Source: Sphingomonas sp. TDK1 (GTDB lineage: Bacteria; Pseudomonadota; Alphaproteobacteria; Sphingomonadales; Sphingomonadaceae). From it: a stretch of DNA of 64,000 bases. The notes under the pieces are model-generated. The model searched no databases. It saw only the letters and a list, made by a program, of their open reading frames with translations, and was not told where the DNA came from. Positions 25,309-32,532 of this stretch are shown here, in pieces; position 1 is the stretch's first letter; each line of letters begins with the position of its first letter. A program made the position numbers and the translations under genes. The DNA is taken from the NCBI RefSeq assembly GCF_001650735.1, contig NZ_LXVY01000034.1, positions 310,001-374,000 on the forward strand. Direction: 5' to 3'.

Positions 25309-26454
25309 TCAAGCCTCGCCCGCCGCCGCGCGACCGGGATAGGCCGGCGCATGCAAGCGGGTCATGTTACGGTTCGAATCCGCGCCGGGTTCGCTGTGGC
25401 CGGCGGGAGCGCCGTGCGGATGGGTCAGGTGCGGACTGGTCTTCATTTCGTCCGGCGACTTCATCAGCGCGCCATCAGCGCCCTCGCCCGGACGATTGTT
25501 TACCGCAGGCGCGACTTCCTGGGCACCCGCACCATGGTGCATCATCTGGTCGCCGCATGGCGTGCCAGGCTTCACACACATCTGGACGATGCGATCGAAC
25601 AGGCCGCTCTCGATCGCGCCGAAGTGCATCGCCGGCACCTTCTCGCTGGGCTTTTCCAGCGTGAGATACTGGGTCGCATCCAGCGAACCGCCGCCGGCCT
25701 TGGTCTTGGCGACCCACTGGTCGAAGCCGTTCGAGTCGACCGACAGGGTCGGGAAACGCATGTCCGAGAAGCCCGCGCCGCTATAGTTGGCGCTCACGCC
25801 CTCGAACGTGCCAACCTTGTTCATCACCGCATGGAGTTTCGTTTCCATGCCCGGCATGGTGTAGACCATGCCCGCCATTGCCGGGACATAGAAGGTGTTC
25901 ATCACGCTGGACGAGGTCATGCGGAAGCGCACCTGGCGGTCGGCCGGCAGCACCAGCTCGTTGACCGTCGCGATGCCCTGCTCCGGATAGATGAACAGCC
26001 ACTTCCAGTCGAGCGACACGACCTGGATCTCGAGCGGCTTTTGGCCGGCAGGAATCGGCTTGCCCGGAGCGATGCGATCGAGCGGGCGATAGGGATCCAA
26101 CTGGTGCGTCGCCAACCAAGTCATCGCGCCCAGCGCGATGATGATCAGCAGCGGAGCCGACCAGATCACCAGCTCGATTCGCGTCGAGTGATCCCAGTCC
26201 GGCTTGTACTCCGACTCGGTGTTGCTGGCGCGGTACTTGATCGCGAAAACCACGATCAGGACCATCACCGGGACGATGATGAGGAGCATCAAAAAGACCG
26301 ACCAGAGGATCAGGTCGGCCTGCTGCCGTGCAACATCGCCGGATGGATTCATCACGACAAGGTCGCACCCGCCGAGGATCAGCGGGGCGGCAAGAGATGC
26401 GATCAGGGCCGTCGGCCTAAGGGCACGACGCAGCATGGGCATGGATCGAAACAT
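25309..26454 (-). CDS. cyoA: Cytochrome o ubiquinol oxidase subunit II
   Basis: 381 residues. A lipoprotein signal ends at LILGGC (Cys30), followed by two membrane helices (residues 45-68 and 90-110) and a periplasmic cupredoxin-like domain. The CuA cysteines and histidine of cytochrome c oxidases are missing, as expected for a quinol oxidase. The C-terminal ~90 residues are a Pro/His/Gly-rich tail longer than in E. coli CyoA, with CVKPGTPCGDQMMHH and further His/Met. The start at 26454 is chosen as the first ATG; ATGs at 26442 and 26436 are alternatives. It opens the operon. Confidence 0.95.
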   Translation of the reverse strand: MFRSMPMLRRALRPTALIASLAAPLILGGCDLVVMNPSGDVARQQADLILWSVFLMLLIIVPVMVLIVVFAIKYRASNTESEYKPDWDHSTRIELVIWSAPLLIIIALGAMTWLATHQLDPYRPLDRIAPGKPIPAGQKPLEIQVVSLDWKWLFIYPEQGIATVNELVLPADRQVRFRMTSSSVMNTFYVPAMAGMVYTMPGMETKLHAVMNKVGTFEGVSANYSGAGFSDMRFPTLSVDSNGFDQWVAKTKAGGGSLDATQYLTLEKPSEKVPAMHFGAIESGLFDRIVQMCVKPGTPCGDQMMHHGAGAQEVAPAVNNRPGEGADGALMKSPDEMKTSPHLTHPHGAPAGHSEPGADSNRNMTRLHAPAYPGRAAAGEA

Positions 26455-26473
26455 AGCGGCCGCGAGTTAGGAG

Positions 26474-26521
26474 GGGTTGTGCGGGTGCGAAATAGGACAA
26501 TTTGTCCCATGGTCACAACCC
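26474..26521. promoter_or_regulatory. Nested inverted repeats between cyoA and the MFS gene
   Basis: GGGTTGTG (26474-26481) pairs with CACAACCC (26514-26521), and inside them GGACAA-T-TTGTCC (26495-26507) is a 13-base dyad. On the minus strand TTGTGA (26518-26513) and CTATTT (26495-26490) are spaced by 17 bases and form a good sigma-70 promoter candidate for cyoABCD. The inner dyad lies between the two boxes. This is the layout of a repressor-controlled promoter. The protein that binds is unknown; RegA is an obvious candidate to test. Confidence 0.5.
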
Positions 26522-26570
26522 GTGGTTTTCTCTAGGTGCTTTCCCCAAAGCTTTGCGGTAGACATATCCT

Positions 26571-27902
26571 ATGGCCAATGCTCAGCTTGGTTCGACACAG
26601 ATCGAACATGACGCCCGCCTGATCAACACCTCGCACGGTGAAGATCACCTCCGCCCCGGCGATATCGCCATCGGCGTGATCATCGGCCGAACATCCGAGT
26701 TTTTCGACTTCTTCGTGTACGCGATAGCGTCGGTGCTGGTCTTCCCGGCGCTGGTCTTCCCGTACATGGATCGCGTCACTGGCACGCTCTGGTCGTTCGC
26801 ACTCTTCCCCCTCGCCTTCATCGCCCGTCCGATCGGTACCCAAATCTTCATGCGCGTCGACCGTCGGCATGGCCGCGGCGCGAAGCTTGCGATGGCTCTG
26901 TTCCTGCTCGGCACCGCAACCGTGACCATGGCGTTCCTGCCCGGCTACGCGCAGATCGGCACGTGGTCGGCGATCCTGCTGGCAATGCTTCGCATTCTTC
27001 AAGGGATTGCGCTCGGCGGCGCCTGGGACGGTCTGGCCTCGCTGCTTGCGCTCAATGCGCCGGCGGATCGTCGTGGCTGGTATGCGATGGTGCCGCAGCT
27101 GGGCGCCCCGCTCGGCCTCATCGTGGCGAGCGGCCTGTTCGCCTACTTCCTGGGCGCGCTCGACTCTGCCGATTTCATGAGCTGGGGCTGGCGCTATCCG
27201 TTCTTCGTCGCGTTCGCGCTCAATGTGGTCGCACTGTTCGCCCGGCTTCGCATGGTGGTCGCGCCCGAATATGTGAAGCTGTTCGAAAGTCGCGAACTCA
27301 CCCCTTCGCGCGTCACCGCTACGGTGAAAGCGCAGTGGCGGAACATCATCATCGGTGCCTTCGCGCCGCTGGCAAGCTTCGCACTCTTCCACATGGTCAC
27401 CGTGTTCCCGCTCTCGTGGGTAGCGCTGTTCACCACGGAAGACCTCACCCGCTTCCTGTGGATCGAGGTGGGCGGTGCGGCGTGCGGCGTTGTCGCCATC
27501 GTGATCTCCGGCATTCTGGCCGATCGTATCGGGCGCCGCTCGCTGCTCGGCTATACCGCCGCTGCGATCGCCGCCTATTCGGGCTTCGCGCCGCAGCTGC
27601 TGGAGCAGGGCAACACGGGCGAGGCCGTGTTCATGATCCTGGGCTTCATCCTGCTCGGCCTCGCCTTCGGCCAGTCCTCGGGTGCGGTCGCCAGCAACTT
27701 CCCGAAGCGCGCACGCTATACCGGGGCCGCGCTGACCTCGGACCTGGCCTGGCTGTTCGGAGCAGGCTTCGCCCCGCTGGCTGCCCTGCTGCTGGCCGCG
27801 AACTGGGGGGTGATCGCCTCGGGGCTGTACTTGCTCTCCGGTGCGGCGGGCACGCTGATCGCGCTCTACTACAACAAGGAACTCGGTCGACGCCTCGATT
27901 GA
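26571..27902 (+). CDS. MFS transporter, metabolite:H+ symporter type
   Basis: 443 residues with about 12 hydrophobic segments and no signal peptide. The start region (GVIIGRTSEFFDFFVYAIAS) matches the metabolite:H+ symporter branch of the major facilitator family, which imports organic acids, shikimate, proline/betaine or similar. The loop 2-3 signature is altered (RVDRRHGRGAKL), and the equivalent second-half loop is ADRIGRRSLL. The substrate cannot be told. It is divergent from the oxidase operon and shares a 116-bp control region with it. Confidence 0.88.
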   Translation: MANAQLGSTQIEHDARLINTSHGEDHLRPGDIAIGVIIGRTSEFFDFFVYAIASVLVFPALVFPYMDRVTGTLWSFALFPLAFIARPIGTQIFMRVDRRHGRGAKLAMALFLLGTATVTMAFLPGYAQIGTWSAILLAMLRILQGIALGGAWDGLASLLALNAPADRRGWYAMVPQLGAPLGLIVASGLFAYFLGALDSADFMSWGWRYPFFVAFALNVVALFARLRMVVAPEYVKLFESRELTPSRVTATVKAQWRNIIIGAFAPLASFALFHMVTVFPLSWVALFTTEDLTRFLWIEVGGAACGVVAIVISGILADRIGRRSLLGYTAAAIAAYSGFAPQLLEQGNTGEAVFMILGFILLGLAFGQSSGAVASNFPKRARYTGAALTSDLAWLFGAGFAPLAALLLAANWGVIASGLYLLSGAAGTLIALYYNKELGRRLD

Positions 27903-27910
27903 CGACCGCG

Positions 27911-27926
27911 CGGCTTGCCTAAGCCG
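27911..27926 (+). terminator. Short hairpin after the MFS gene
   Basis: CGGCTT and AAGCCG form a perfect 6-bp stem around the loop GCCT, 8 bases after the MFS stop. There is no T-run. It may mark the transcript end together with the stronger hairpin just downstream. Confidence 0.3.
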
Positions 27927-27940
27927 CCGCGTATCTCCAT

Positions 27941-27976
27941 GGCCTCCTGCACGCACCCGCGTCCAGGAGGCCTTTT
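27941..27976 (+). terminator. Terminator-like hairpin that contains the mazG ribosome site
   Basis: GGCCTCCTG (27941-27949) pairs perfectly with CAGGAGGCC (27964-27972) over a 14-base loop, and TTTT follows at 27973-27976. The form is that of an intrinsic terminator. The 3' arm contains AGGAGG, the ribosome-binding site of mazG, whose ATG begins at 27978. The hairpin can therefore end transcription from the MFS gene, or hide the mazG ribosome site when transcription starts upstream. Confidence 0.6.
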
Positions 27977-27977
27977 C

Positions 27978-28730
27978 ATGACATCTCCCACCGGAATCGA
28001 TCGCCTCGTGGCCATCATGGCGCGCCTGCGCGATCCCGAGCGCGGCTGCGAATGGGACGTTGCCCAGACCTTCGCGACGATCGCGCCGTACACGATCGAG
28101 GAAGCCTATGAAGTGGCGGACGCGATCGAACGCGGCGACGTATCCGACCTCAAGGACGAGTTGGGAGACCTGCTCCTCCAGGTCGTGTTCCACAGCCGCA
28201 TCGCAGAGGAAGCGGGTCAGTTCGCGCTGGCGGACGTCGTGACGTCGATCAGCGACAAGATGGAGCGCCGCCACCCGCATATCTTCGGTGATGTGGCGGA
28301 AGGCGGCCATCACCTGTGGGAAACCATCAAGGCGGAAGAGCGCGGCGCCAAGGGCGCATCCAGCGCGCTCGACGGTGTCGCCATCGGACTGCCCGCCCTG
28401 CTGCGCGCCGAAAAGCTCCAGAAGCGCGCAGCGCGTACCGGTTTCGACTGGCCGGATCCGTCCGGCGCGCGGGAGAAGATCCTGGAAGAGCTGGTCGAAG
28501 TCGATGAGGCCGAGAATGATGCGCATCGCACCGAGGAAGTCGGCGACCTGCTGTTCGCAGTCGTAAACTATGCCCGCAAGCTGGGCATCGAGCCGGAAGC
28601 CGCACTACGGGCGGCAAACGGCAAGTTCGAACGGCGCTTCAAGGCGATGGAGCAACGGGCCGGCGAGGCGTTCGTGGGGCTCGACCTCGACGGCAAGGAA
28701 GCGCTGTGGCAGGCGGTGAAGCGCGGTTGA
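27978..28730 (+). CDS. mazG: Nucleoside triphosphate pyrophosphohydrolase MazG
   Basis: 250 residues from the ATG with an AGGAGG box 7 bases upstream. MazG hydrolyses (d)NTPs to the monophosphate and PPi, cleaning abnormal nucleotides and in E. coli affecting ppGpp. Two MazG domains are present. The first has the metal-binding pattern EEAYEVADAIE...ELGDLLLQVVFHSR, the second EELVEVDEAE...EVGDLLFAVVNYAR. GCEWDVAQTFATIAPYTIEE is a typical start. It converges with hflX, its usual alphaproteobacterial neighbour. Confidence 0.96.
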   Translation: MTSPTGIDRLVAIMARLRDPERGCEWDVAQTFATIAPYTIEEAYEVADAIERGDVSDLKDELGDLLLQVVFHSRIAEEAGQFALADVVTSISDKMERRHPHIFGDVAEGGHHLWETIKAEERGAKGASSALDGVAIGLPALLRAEKLQKRAARTGFDWPDPSGAREKILEELVEVDEAENDAHRTEEVGDLLFAVVNYARKLGIEPEAALRAANGKFERRFKAMEQRAGEAFVGLDLDGKEALWQAVKRG

Positions 28731-28827
28731 GCACCCAGCGTTTCTCAGCCGTCACCCGCGCGTTCGTCCAGATGACACGACTCAAGCTCGATGCGAGGCC
28801 GGCGGCGGGACAGGCGCTGCCTACCCC

Positions 28828-30120
28828 CTACCCCCGCGTCATGAACCGCTCGTAATCGCGCGGCGCCATCCGGACTTCGTAGACCGCCTGCTCGTCCTGG
28901 ATATGTTGCTCGATCACGTCGCCATGCTGATGCAGCCATGCCGCCGCCGCACCATCGGCAGGATCCAGCCGCAGCGTGTAGCGACGATGCCCCTCGGTCA
29001 ATCGTGCCGCCACGGCGTCGACCAGCGAGTCGACGCCCTCGCCGGTTAACGCGGAGATCACCCGGACATCATCGGTGCGCCGCGCGGCCATCGCCAAGGC
29101 CTCGTCACGCTGTTCCTCGTCAAGCAGATCCAGCTTGTTCCACGCCTCGAAGCGCGGCGTATGCTCGGACACGCCGATTTCCTGAAGCACCTTCTCGACA
29201 TCCGCCCGCTGCGCCTCGGTATCGGGATGCGCAATGTCGCGGACATGGATCAGTAGATCGGCCGAAACCACTTCCTCCAGCGTCGCCTTGAACGCGGCGA
29301 CCAGCTGCGTCGGCAATTCCGACACGAAGCCCACGGTGTCCGACAGGATCGCCTTGTCGATACCCGGCAGCGAAATCTGCCGAAGCGTAGGATCAAGGGT
29401 CGCGAACAGCAGGTTCTCCGCCATCACTTCGGCACCGGTCAGCCGGTTGAACAGTGTGGATTTGCCCGCATTGGTATAGCCGACCAGCGCCACCACCGGC
29501 CAGGGCGCCCGCTGGCGCCGGTCGCGGTGGAGCGTGCGGGTGCGACTGACCTGATCCAACTCGCGCCGCAGCCGCGCCATGCGGTCGCGGATCAGCCGGC
29601 GGTCCGCCTCGATCTGGGTCTCGCCCGGACCGCCGAGGAAGCCGAAGCCGCCACGCTGGCGCTCAAGGTGGGTCCAGCTGCGCACCAGCCGGCCCGCCTG
29701 ATAATCCAAGTGTGCCAGCTCGACCTGCAGCCGACCTTCGGCGGTGCGCGCCCGCTCCCCGAAGATCTCCAGGATCAGGCCGGTACGGTCGATCACCTTG
29801 CAGCCGAGCGCGGTCTCGAGGTTGCGCTGTTGCACCGGTGTGAGTGCCGCGTCGAATACGGCAAGCTGAAGCTCGCCGTCGCGGACCGTCTCGGCCAGGG
29901 CTTCCACCTGGCCTGAGCCGATCAGCGTGCCCGGCTTGGGCTGGCGCAGCCGAACAGCTACCCGTTCAACGACGTCCACGCCGATCGCCGCCGCAAGGCC
30001 GGCGGTTTCCTCCAGCCGCGCCTCGGAATCGCGCGAGCTTCCGCCCATGTCGGGATAGACGACGAGCGCGCGTGCGCCCCGCGCGAATTCGTCGGGGTCG
30101 CGCTCGAAACCAGTGCTCAT
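28828..30120 (-). CDS. hflX: GTPase HflX
   Basis: 430 residues. HflX is a ribosome-associated GTPase that splits stalled or stressed 70S ribosomes. The N-terminal HflX domain includes LIGSGQVEAL and VFDAALTPVQQRNLE. A helical linker follows (RGGFGFLGGPGETQIEADRR). The G domain has Walker A GYTNAGKSTLF, switch and G3 DTVGFVSELP, and G4 NKLD. Its start lies 7 bp after the hfq stop, so hfq and hflX form one unit as in many proteobacteria. Confidence 0.96.
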   Translation of the reverse strand: MSTGFERDPDEFARGARALVVYPDMGGSSRDSEARLEETAGLAAAIGVDVVERVAVRLRQPKPGTLIGSGQVEALAETVRDGELQLAVFDAALTPVQQRNLETALGCKVIDRTGLILEIFGERARTAEGRLQVELAHLDYQAGRLVRSWTHLERQRGGFGFLGGPGETQIEADRRLIRDRMARLRRELDQVSRTRTLHRDRRQRAPWPVVALVGYTNAGKSTLFNRLTGAEVMAENLLFATLDPTLRQISLPGIDKAILSDTVGFVSELPTQLVAAFKATLEEVVSADLLIHVRDIAHPDTEAQRADVEKVLQEIGVSEHTPRFEAWNKLDLLDEEQRDEALAMAARRTDDVRVISALTGEGVDSLVDAVAARLTEGHRRYTLRLDPADGAAAAWLHQHGDVIEQHIQDEQAVYEVRMAPRDYERFMTRG

Positions 30121-30127
30121 GCGAAGG

Positions 30128-30619
30128 TCAATCGTCGTCGCCGCCGTTGGTTTCCTCGGCGAGGTTCAGCGGGTGCATCGGCTGGATGGTGGATACCGCA
30201 TGCTTGTACACCAGCTGTGCCATGCCCTCGCGCTGGAGCAGCATGCAGAACAGGTCGAACGCGGCGATCTGGCCCTGCAGCATCACGCCGTTCACCAGGA
30301 ACATCGTGACGTTTTCCTGCGCCTTGCGCACGGCATTGAGGAAGATTTCCTGCAGCACCGGGTTCTTGTGCTGATATTCGCCCGCCGCATCGAGCAGCGC
30401 GGCGAGATCCATCGGGCCCGATGGCATGATGGTGGAAATGGCATGCTTGTAGATCAGCTGCGACTGGCCGTCGCGGCGGAGCAGCACCGAAAAATTATCG
30501 AACCAGGTCACGATGCCCTGGAGCTTCACGCCCTTCACAAGGAACATCGTCACCGGCGTCTTCGACCGGCGCAGGGAGTTGAGGAACAGGTCCTGAAGCG
30601 AGGTCTGCTTCTCTGCCAT
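30128..30619 (-). CDS. hfq: RNA chaperone Hfq with two fused Sm domains
   Basis: 163 residues, about twice the usual core. Two complete Hfq domains are in tandem. Domain 1 spans about residues 8-66 (SLQDLFLNSLRR, FLVKGVKLQG, YKHAIST at 57-63). Domain 2 spans about 89-147 (VLQEIFLNAVRK, FLVNGVMLQG, YKHAVST at 138-144). They are offset by 81 residues and joined by a ~22-residue linker, with an acidic tail (EETNGGDDD). Both keep the Tyr-Lys-His proximal motif and basic rim pair. Domain 2 changes the distal-face Lys to Met113 and has Leu123 at the position of E. coli Gln41. A pseudo-hexamer of three chains is inferred. Such double Hfq is known in Novosphingobium and its relatives. Confidence 0.96.
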   Translation of the reverse strand: MAEKQTSLQDLFLNSLRRSKTPVTMFLVKGVKLQGIVTWFDNFSVLLRRDGQSQLIYKHAISTIMPSGPMDLAALLDAAGEYQHKNPVLQEIFLNAVRKAQENVTMFLVNGVMLQGQIAAFDLFCMLLQREGMAQLVYKHAVSTIQPMHPLNLAEETNGGDDD

Positions 30620-30788
30620 ATGGTTGGCTCCATTTATTCTTGGCGGGATTTGTCCCGCGATGCGCCGTTCCCGGCGTCAGGGTCGGCGCCACCCCGGCGC
30701 CGGGATCCAATCTAGGACGTTCGCCGGTCCGCGTCCATAGGCGCGCGGTGATCGGTTCGAGACATGCTCGCGTCGCACTTTAACCAAA
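30620..30788 (-). other. hfq leader and upstream region
   Basis: No gene is visible here. A 6-bp hairpin GCGGGA/TCCCGC (30643-30658) sits about 24 bases before the hfq ATG. A GGCGCC-ACCCC-GGCGCC dyad lies further upstream near 30683-30699. The hfq ribosome site is GGAG in AATGGAGCC. I could not find a convincing -35/-10 pair. Confidence 0.4.
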
Positions 30789-30821
30789 TCTCCCCGGTGC
30801 AAGGAATAGACCCCGGGGAGA
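30789..30821 (-). terminator. Hairpin downstream of a possible small gene
   Basis: TCTCCCCGG and CCGGGGAGA (30813-30821 and 30789-30797) form a perfect 9-bp stem with a 15-base loop. On the minus strand it lies 24 bases after the stop of the 54-codon frame and is followed by TTTGG, a short T-tract. It looks like the end of a short minus-strand transcript, separate from hfq. Confidence 0.5.
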
Positions 30822-30845
30822 AATTGATGCGCACTATTATTGAAG

Positions 30846-31010
30846 TCACCCTTTCGACAGCTTGTACGCTTCGCCATAGACGGCATGGAACACCACCAGT
30901 GCCGACAACGAAATTGTGGTAACCGGCGGCGCGCGGTACAGCAGGGGTATCGGCAACGTGTTTGCCGCGACGCCAAGGGCTTTCGAAAAAATACCGGTCA
31001 TCTTTCGCAT
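30846..31010 (-). CDS. Possible small membrane protein (54 residues)
   Basis: An ATG frame of 54 codons between ntrX and hfq. The product starts with a basic amphipathic piece (MRKMTGIFSKALGVAANTL), then Pro/Leu residues and a hydrophobic segment (TTISLSALVVFHAVYG), and ends YKLSKG. About three quarters of its third codon positions are G or C, moderately gene-like. A 7-bp hairpin lies just before the start and a terminator-like hairpin just after the stop. The ribosome site is weak (GGA). I do not recognise it. The transcript could instead be a small RNA. Confidence 0.4.
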   Translation of the reverse strand: MRKMTGIFSKALGVAANTLPIPLLYRAPPVTTISLSALVVFHAVYGEAYKLSKG

Positions 31011-31018
31011 TTAAGAGT

Positions 31019-31050
31019 CCGCCACGGCTCGAAGTTTCTGCCTGTGGCGG
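31019..31050 (-). promoter_or_regulatory. Leader hairpin before the small frame
   Basis: CCGCCAC (31019-31025) and GTGGCGG (31044-31050) form a perfect 7-bp stem, ending 8 bases before the ATG of the 54-codon frame on the minus strand. It may control translation or be part of a structured RNA. The DNA between it and the ntrX stop (31051-31152) shows nothing else clear. Confidence 0.35.
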
Positions 31051-31152
31051 CTCCCCCTCGTTTGCCGCACGGCACGAGACCGCGCTTCGCACGCCGACCT
31101 ACCCCAACTTCCATACCCCCAAAGCGCGCATCCACTTGGCCTATCGCTAGGC

Positions 31153-32532
31153 TCAGTCGTCGCGCGCGTCGGTGATGCCCAGCAGCTTCAATTTGCGATG
31201 CAGCGCCGAACGCTCCATGCCGATGAAGCTGGCAGTTCGCGAGATGTTGCCCGAGAAGCGCCGGATCTGAACGCGCAGATATTCGCGTTCGAAGCTCTCC
31301 CGCGCTTCCTTGAGCGGTGCGCCCATGATCGCGTTCGATGCCATGCCGCCGCCGCTGTCTCCCTGGCGGCCCAGCACCTCGGGCGGCAGCAGGTCGACAT
31401 CGATGCGGCCGATCCGGTCGCCGGGTGCGAGGATCACCGTGCGCTCGACCACGTTGCGGAGCTGCCGGACATTGCCGGGCCAGTCATAGCTTTGCAGCGC
31501 GACCATGGCGTCGGACGCGATCTCGGGGGTCGGCACGCGGCGCTCGGACGCATAGTGCGCGACATAATGTTCGACGAGCGGCGGAATGTCCTCACGACGG
31601 TCGGTAAGCGACGGGATGGGCACGGGAACGACGTTCAGGCGATAATAGAGATCCTCGCGGAAACGCCCCGCGGCGATTTCCTCCATCAGATCGCGCGCCG
31701 TGGCGGAGACCACGCGCACGTCCACCTTCACGATCCGGGTGCCGCCGACGCGGCTGAAACTCTGGTCGGTCAGCACGCGCAGGATACGCGCCTGGGTCGC
31801 GACCGGCATGTCGGCGATCTCGTCCAGGAAAAGCGTGCCGCCATGCGCCTGTTCGAGCAGACCGGGCCGGACGAGGTCGCCACCCTCCTCCACGCCGAAC
31901 AGTTCTTCGTCCACCCGCTCCGGCGTCATCCGCGCGGCACTGACGATGACGAAGGGGGCGTCCGCGCGCTGGCTCCAGCCGTGCAGCAGTCGCGCCGCCA
32001 CTTCTTTGCCCACGCCCGCGCCGCCGGTGATCAGCACGCGGCTGCCGGTAGACGCGACGCGCTTGAGCGTGGCGCGAACGGTGTTGATGGCCGTGGACGT
32101 GCCGTGCAGGTCCGTGCCTCGCCCGGCCACTGCACGCAGCGAGGCGACTTCGCGGCGCAGTCGCTCGGTTTCGGTCGCACGCGCTACCATCAGTAACAAC
32201 CGCTCGGCCTCGAACGGCTTCTCGATGAAGTCGGAAGCGCCGCGCCGGATGGCAGCGACCGCGGTGTCAAGATTGCCATGGCCGGAAATCACCAGCACCG
32301 GTATCGATGGATCGCGCCGCTTGATCTCGTCGAGGAGTTCAAGGCCATCGAGCCGGGAGCCCTGCAGCCACACGTCGAGCAGCACCAGGCTCGGCCGCCG
32401 TTCGGCAATCGCTTCGAGCGCCGAGTCGCTGTCTGCGGCGTTGCGGGTGGCGTACCCCTCGTCCTCCAGCACGCCGGCTACCAGTTCGCGAATGTCGCGT
32501 TCGTCGTCAACGACGAGAATATCCAGGCTCAT
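31153..32532 (-). CDS. ntrX: Response regulator NtrX
   Basis: 459 residues, overlapping the ntrY stop by ATGA. It has a receiver domain (acidic DDE at 9-11, phospho-acceptor Asp53), an AAA+ domain with Walker A GGAGVGKE (170-177) and FLDEIADMP, and a C-terminal Fis-type helix-turn-helix (NISRTASFIGMERSALHRKL). The GAFTGA loop needed to remodel sigma-54 is absent: the region reads ELFGVEEGGDLVRPG. This is known for alphaproteobacterial NtrX, which then acts as a sigma-70-dependent regulator of nitrogen, respiration and cell-envelope genes. Confidence 0.95.
   Translation of the reverse strand: MSLDILVVDDERDIRELVAGVLEDEGYATRNAADSDSALEAIAERRPSLVLLDVWLQGSRLDGLELLDEIKRRDPSIPVLVISGHGNLDTAVAAIRRGASDFIEKPFEAERLLLMVARATETERLRREVASLRAVAGRGTDLHGTSTAINTVRATLKRVASTGSRVLITGGAGVGKEVAARLLHGWSQRADAPFVIVSAARMTPERVDEELFGVEEGGDLVRPGLLEQAHGGTLFLDEIADMPVATQARILRVLTDQSFSRVGGTRIVKVDVRVVSATARDLMEEIAAGRFREDLYYRLNVVPVPIPSLTDRREDIPPLVEHYVAHYASERRVPTPEIASDAMVALQSYDWPGNVRQLRNVVERTVILAPGDRIGRIDVDLLPPEVLGRQGDSGGGMASNAIMGAPLKEARESFEREYLRVQIRRFSGNISRTASFIGMERSALHRKLKLLGITDARDD

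Noticed and set aside
23276..25342. Long plus-strand frame antisense to cyoB
   Set aside because: Very rich in Asp, Arg and His without any domain; it is the complement of a highly conserved membrane protein gene.
25371..25389. tRNA T-loop-like sequence (GGTTCGAATCC)
   Set aside because: It lies inside the cyoA coding region and no acceptor, D-arm or anticodon arm can be built around it.
28745..28939. Small frame between mazG and hflX
   Set aside because: It overlaps the hflX 3' end, has no ribosome site and has odd composition. The 97-bp gap shows nothing else.
30712..31092. 126-codon minus-strand frame upstream of hfq
   Set aside because: No ribosome site or hydrophobic pattern, and it crosses the terminator-like hairpin. 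The 54-codon frame fits the hairpins better.
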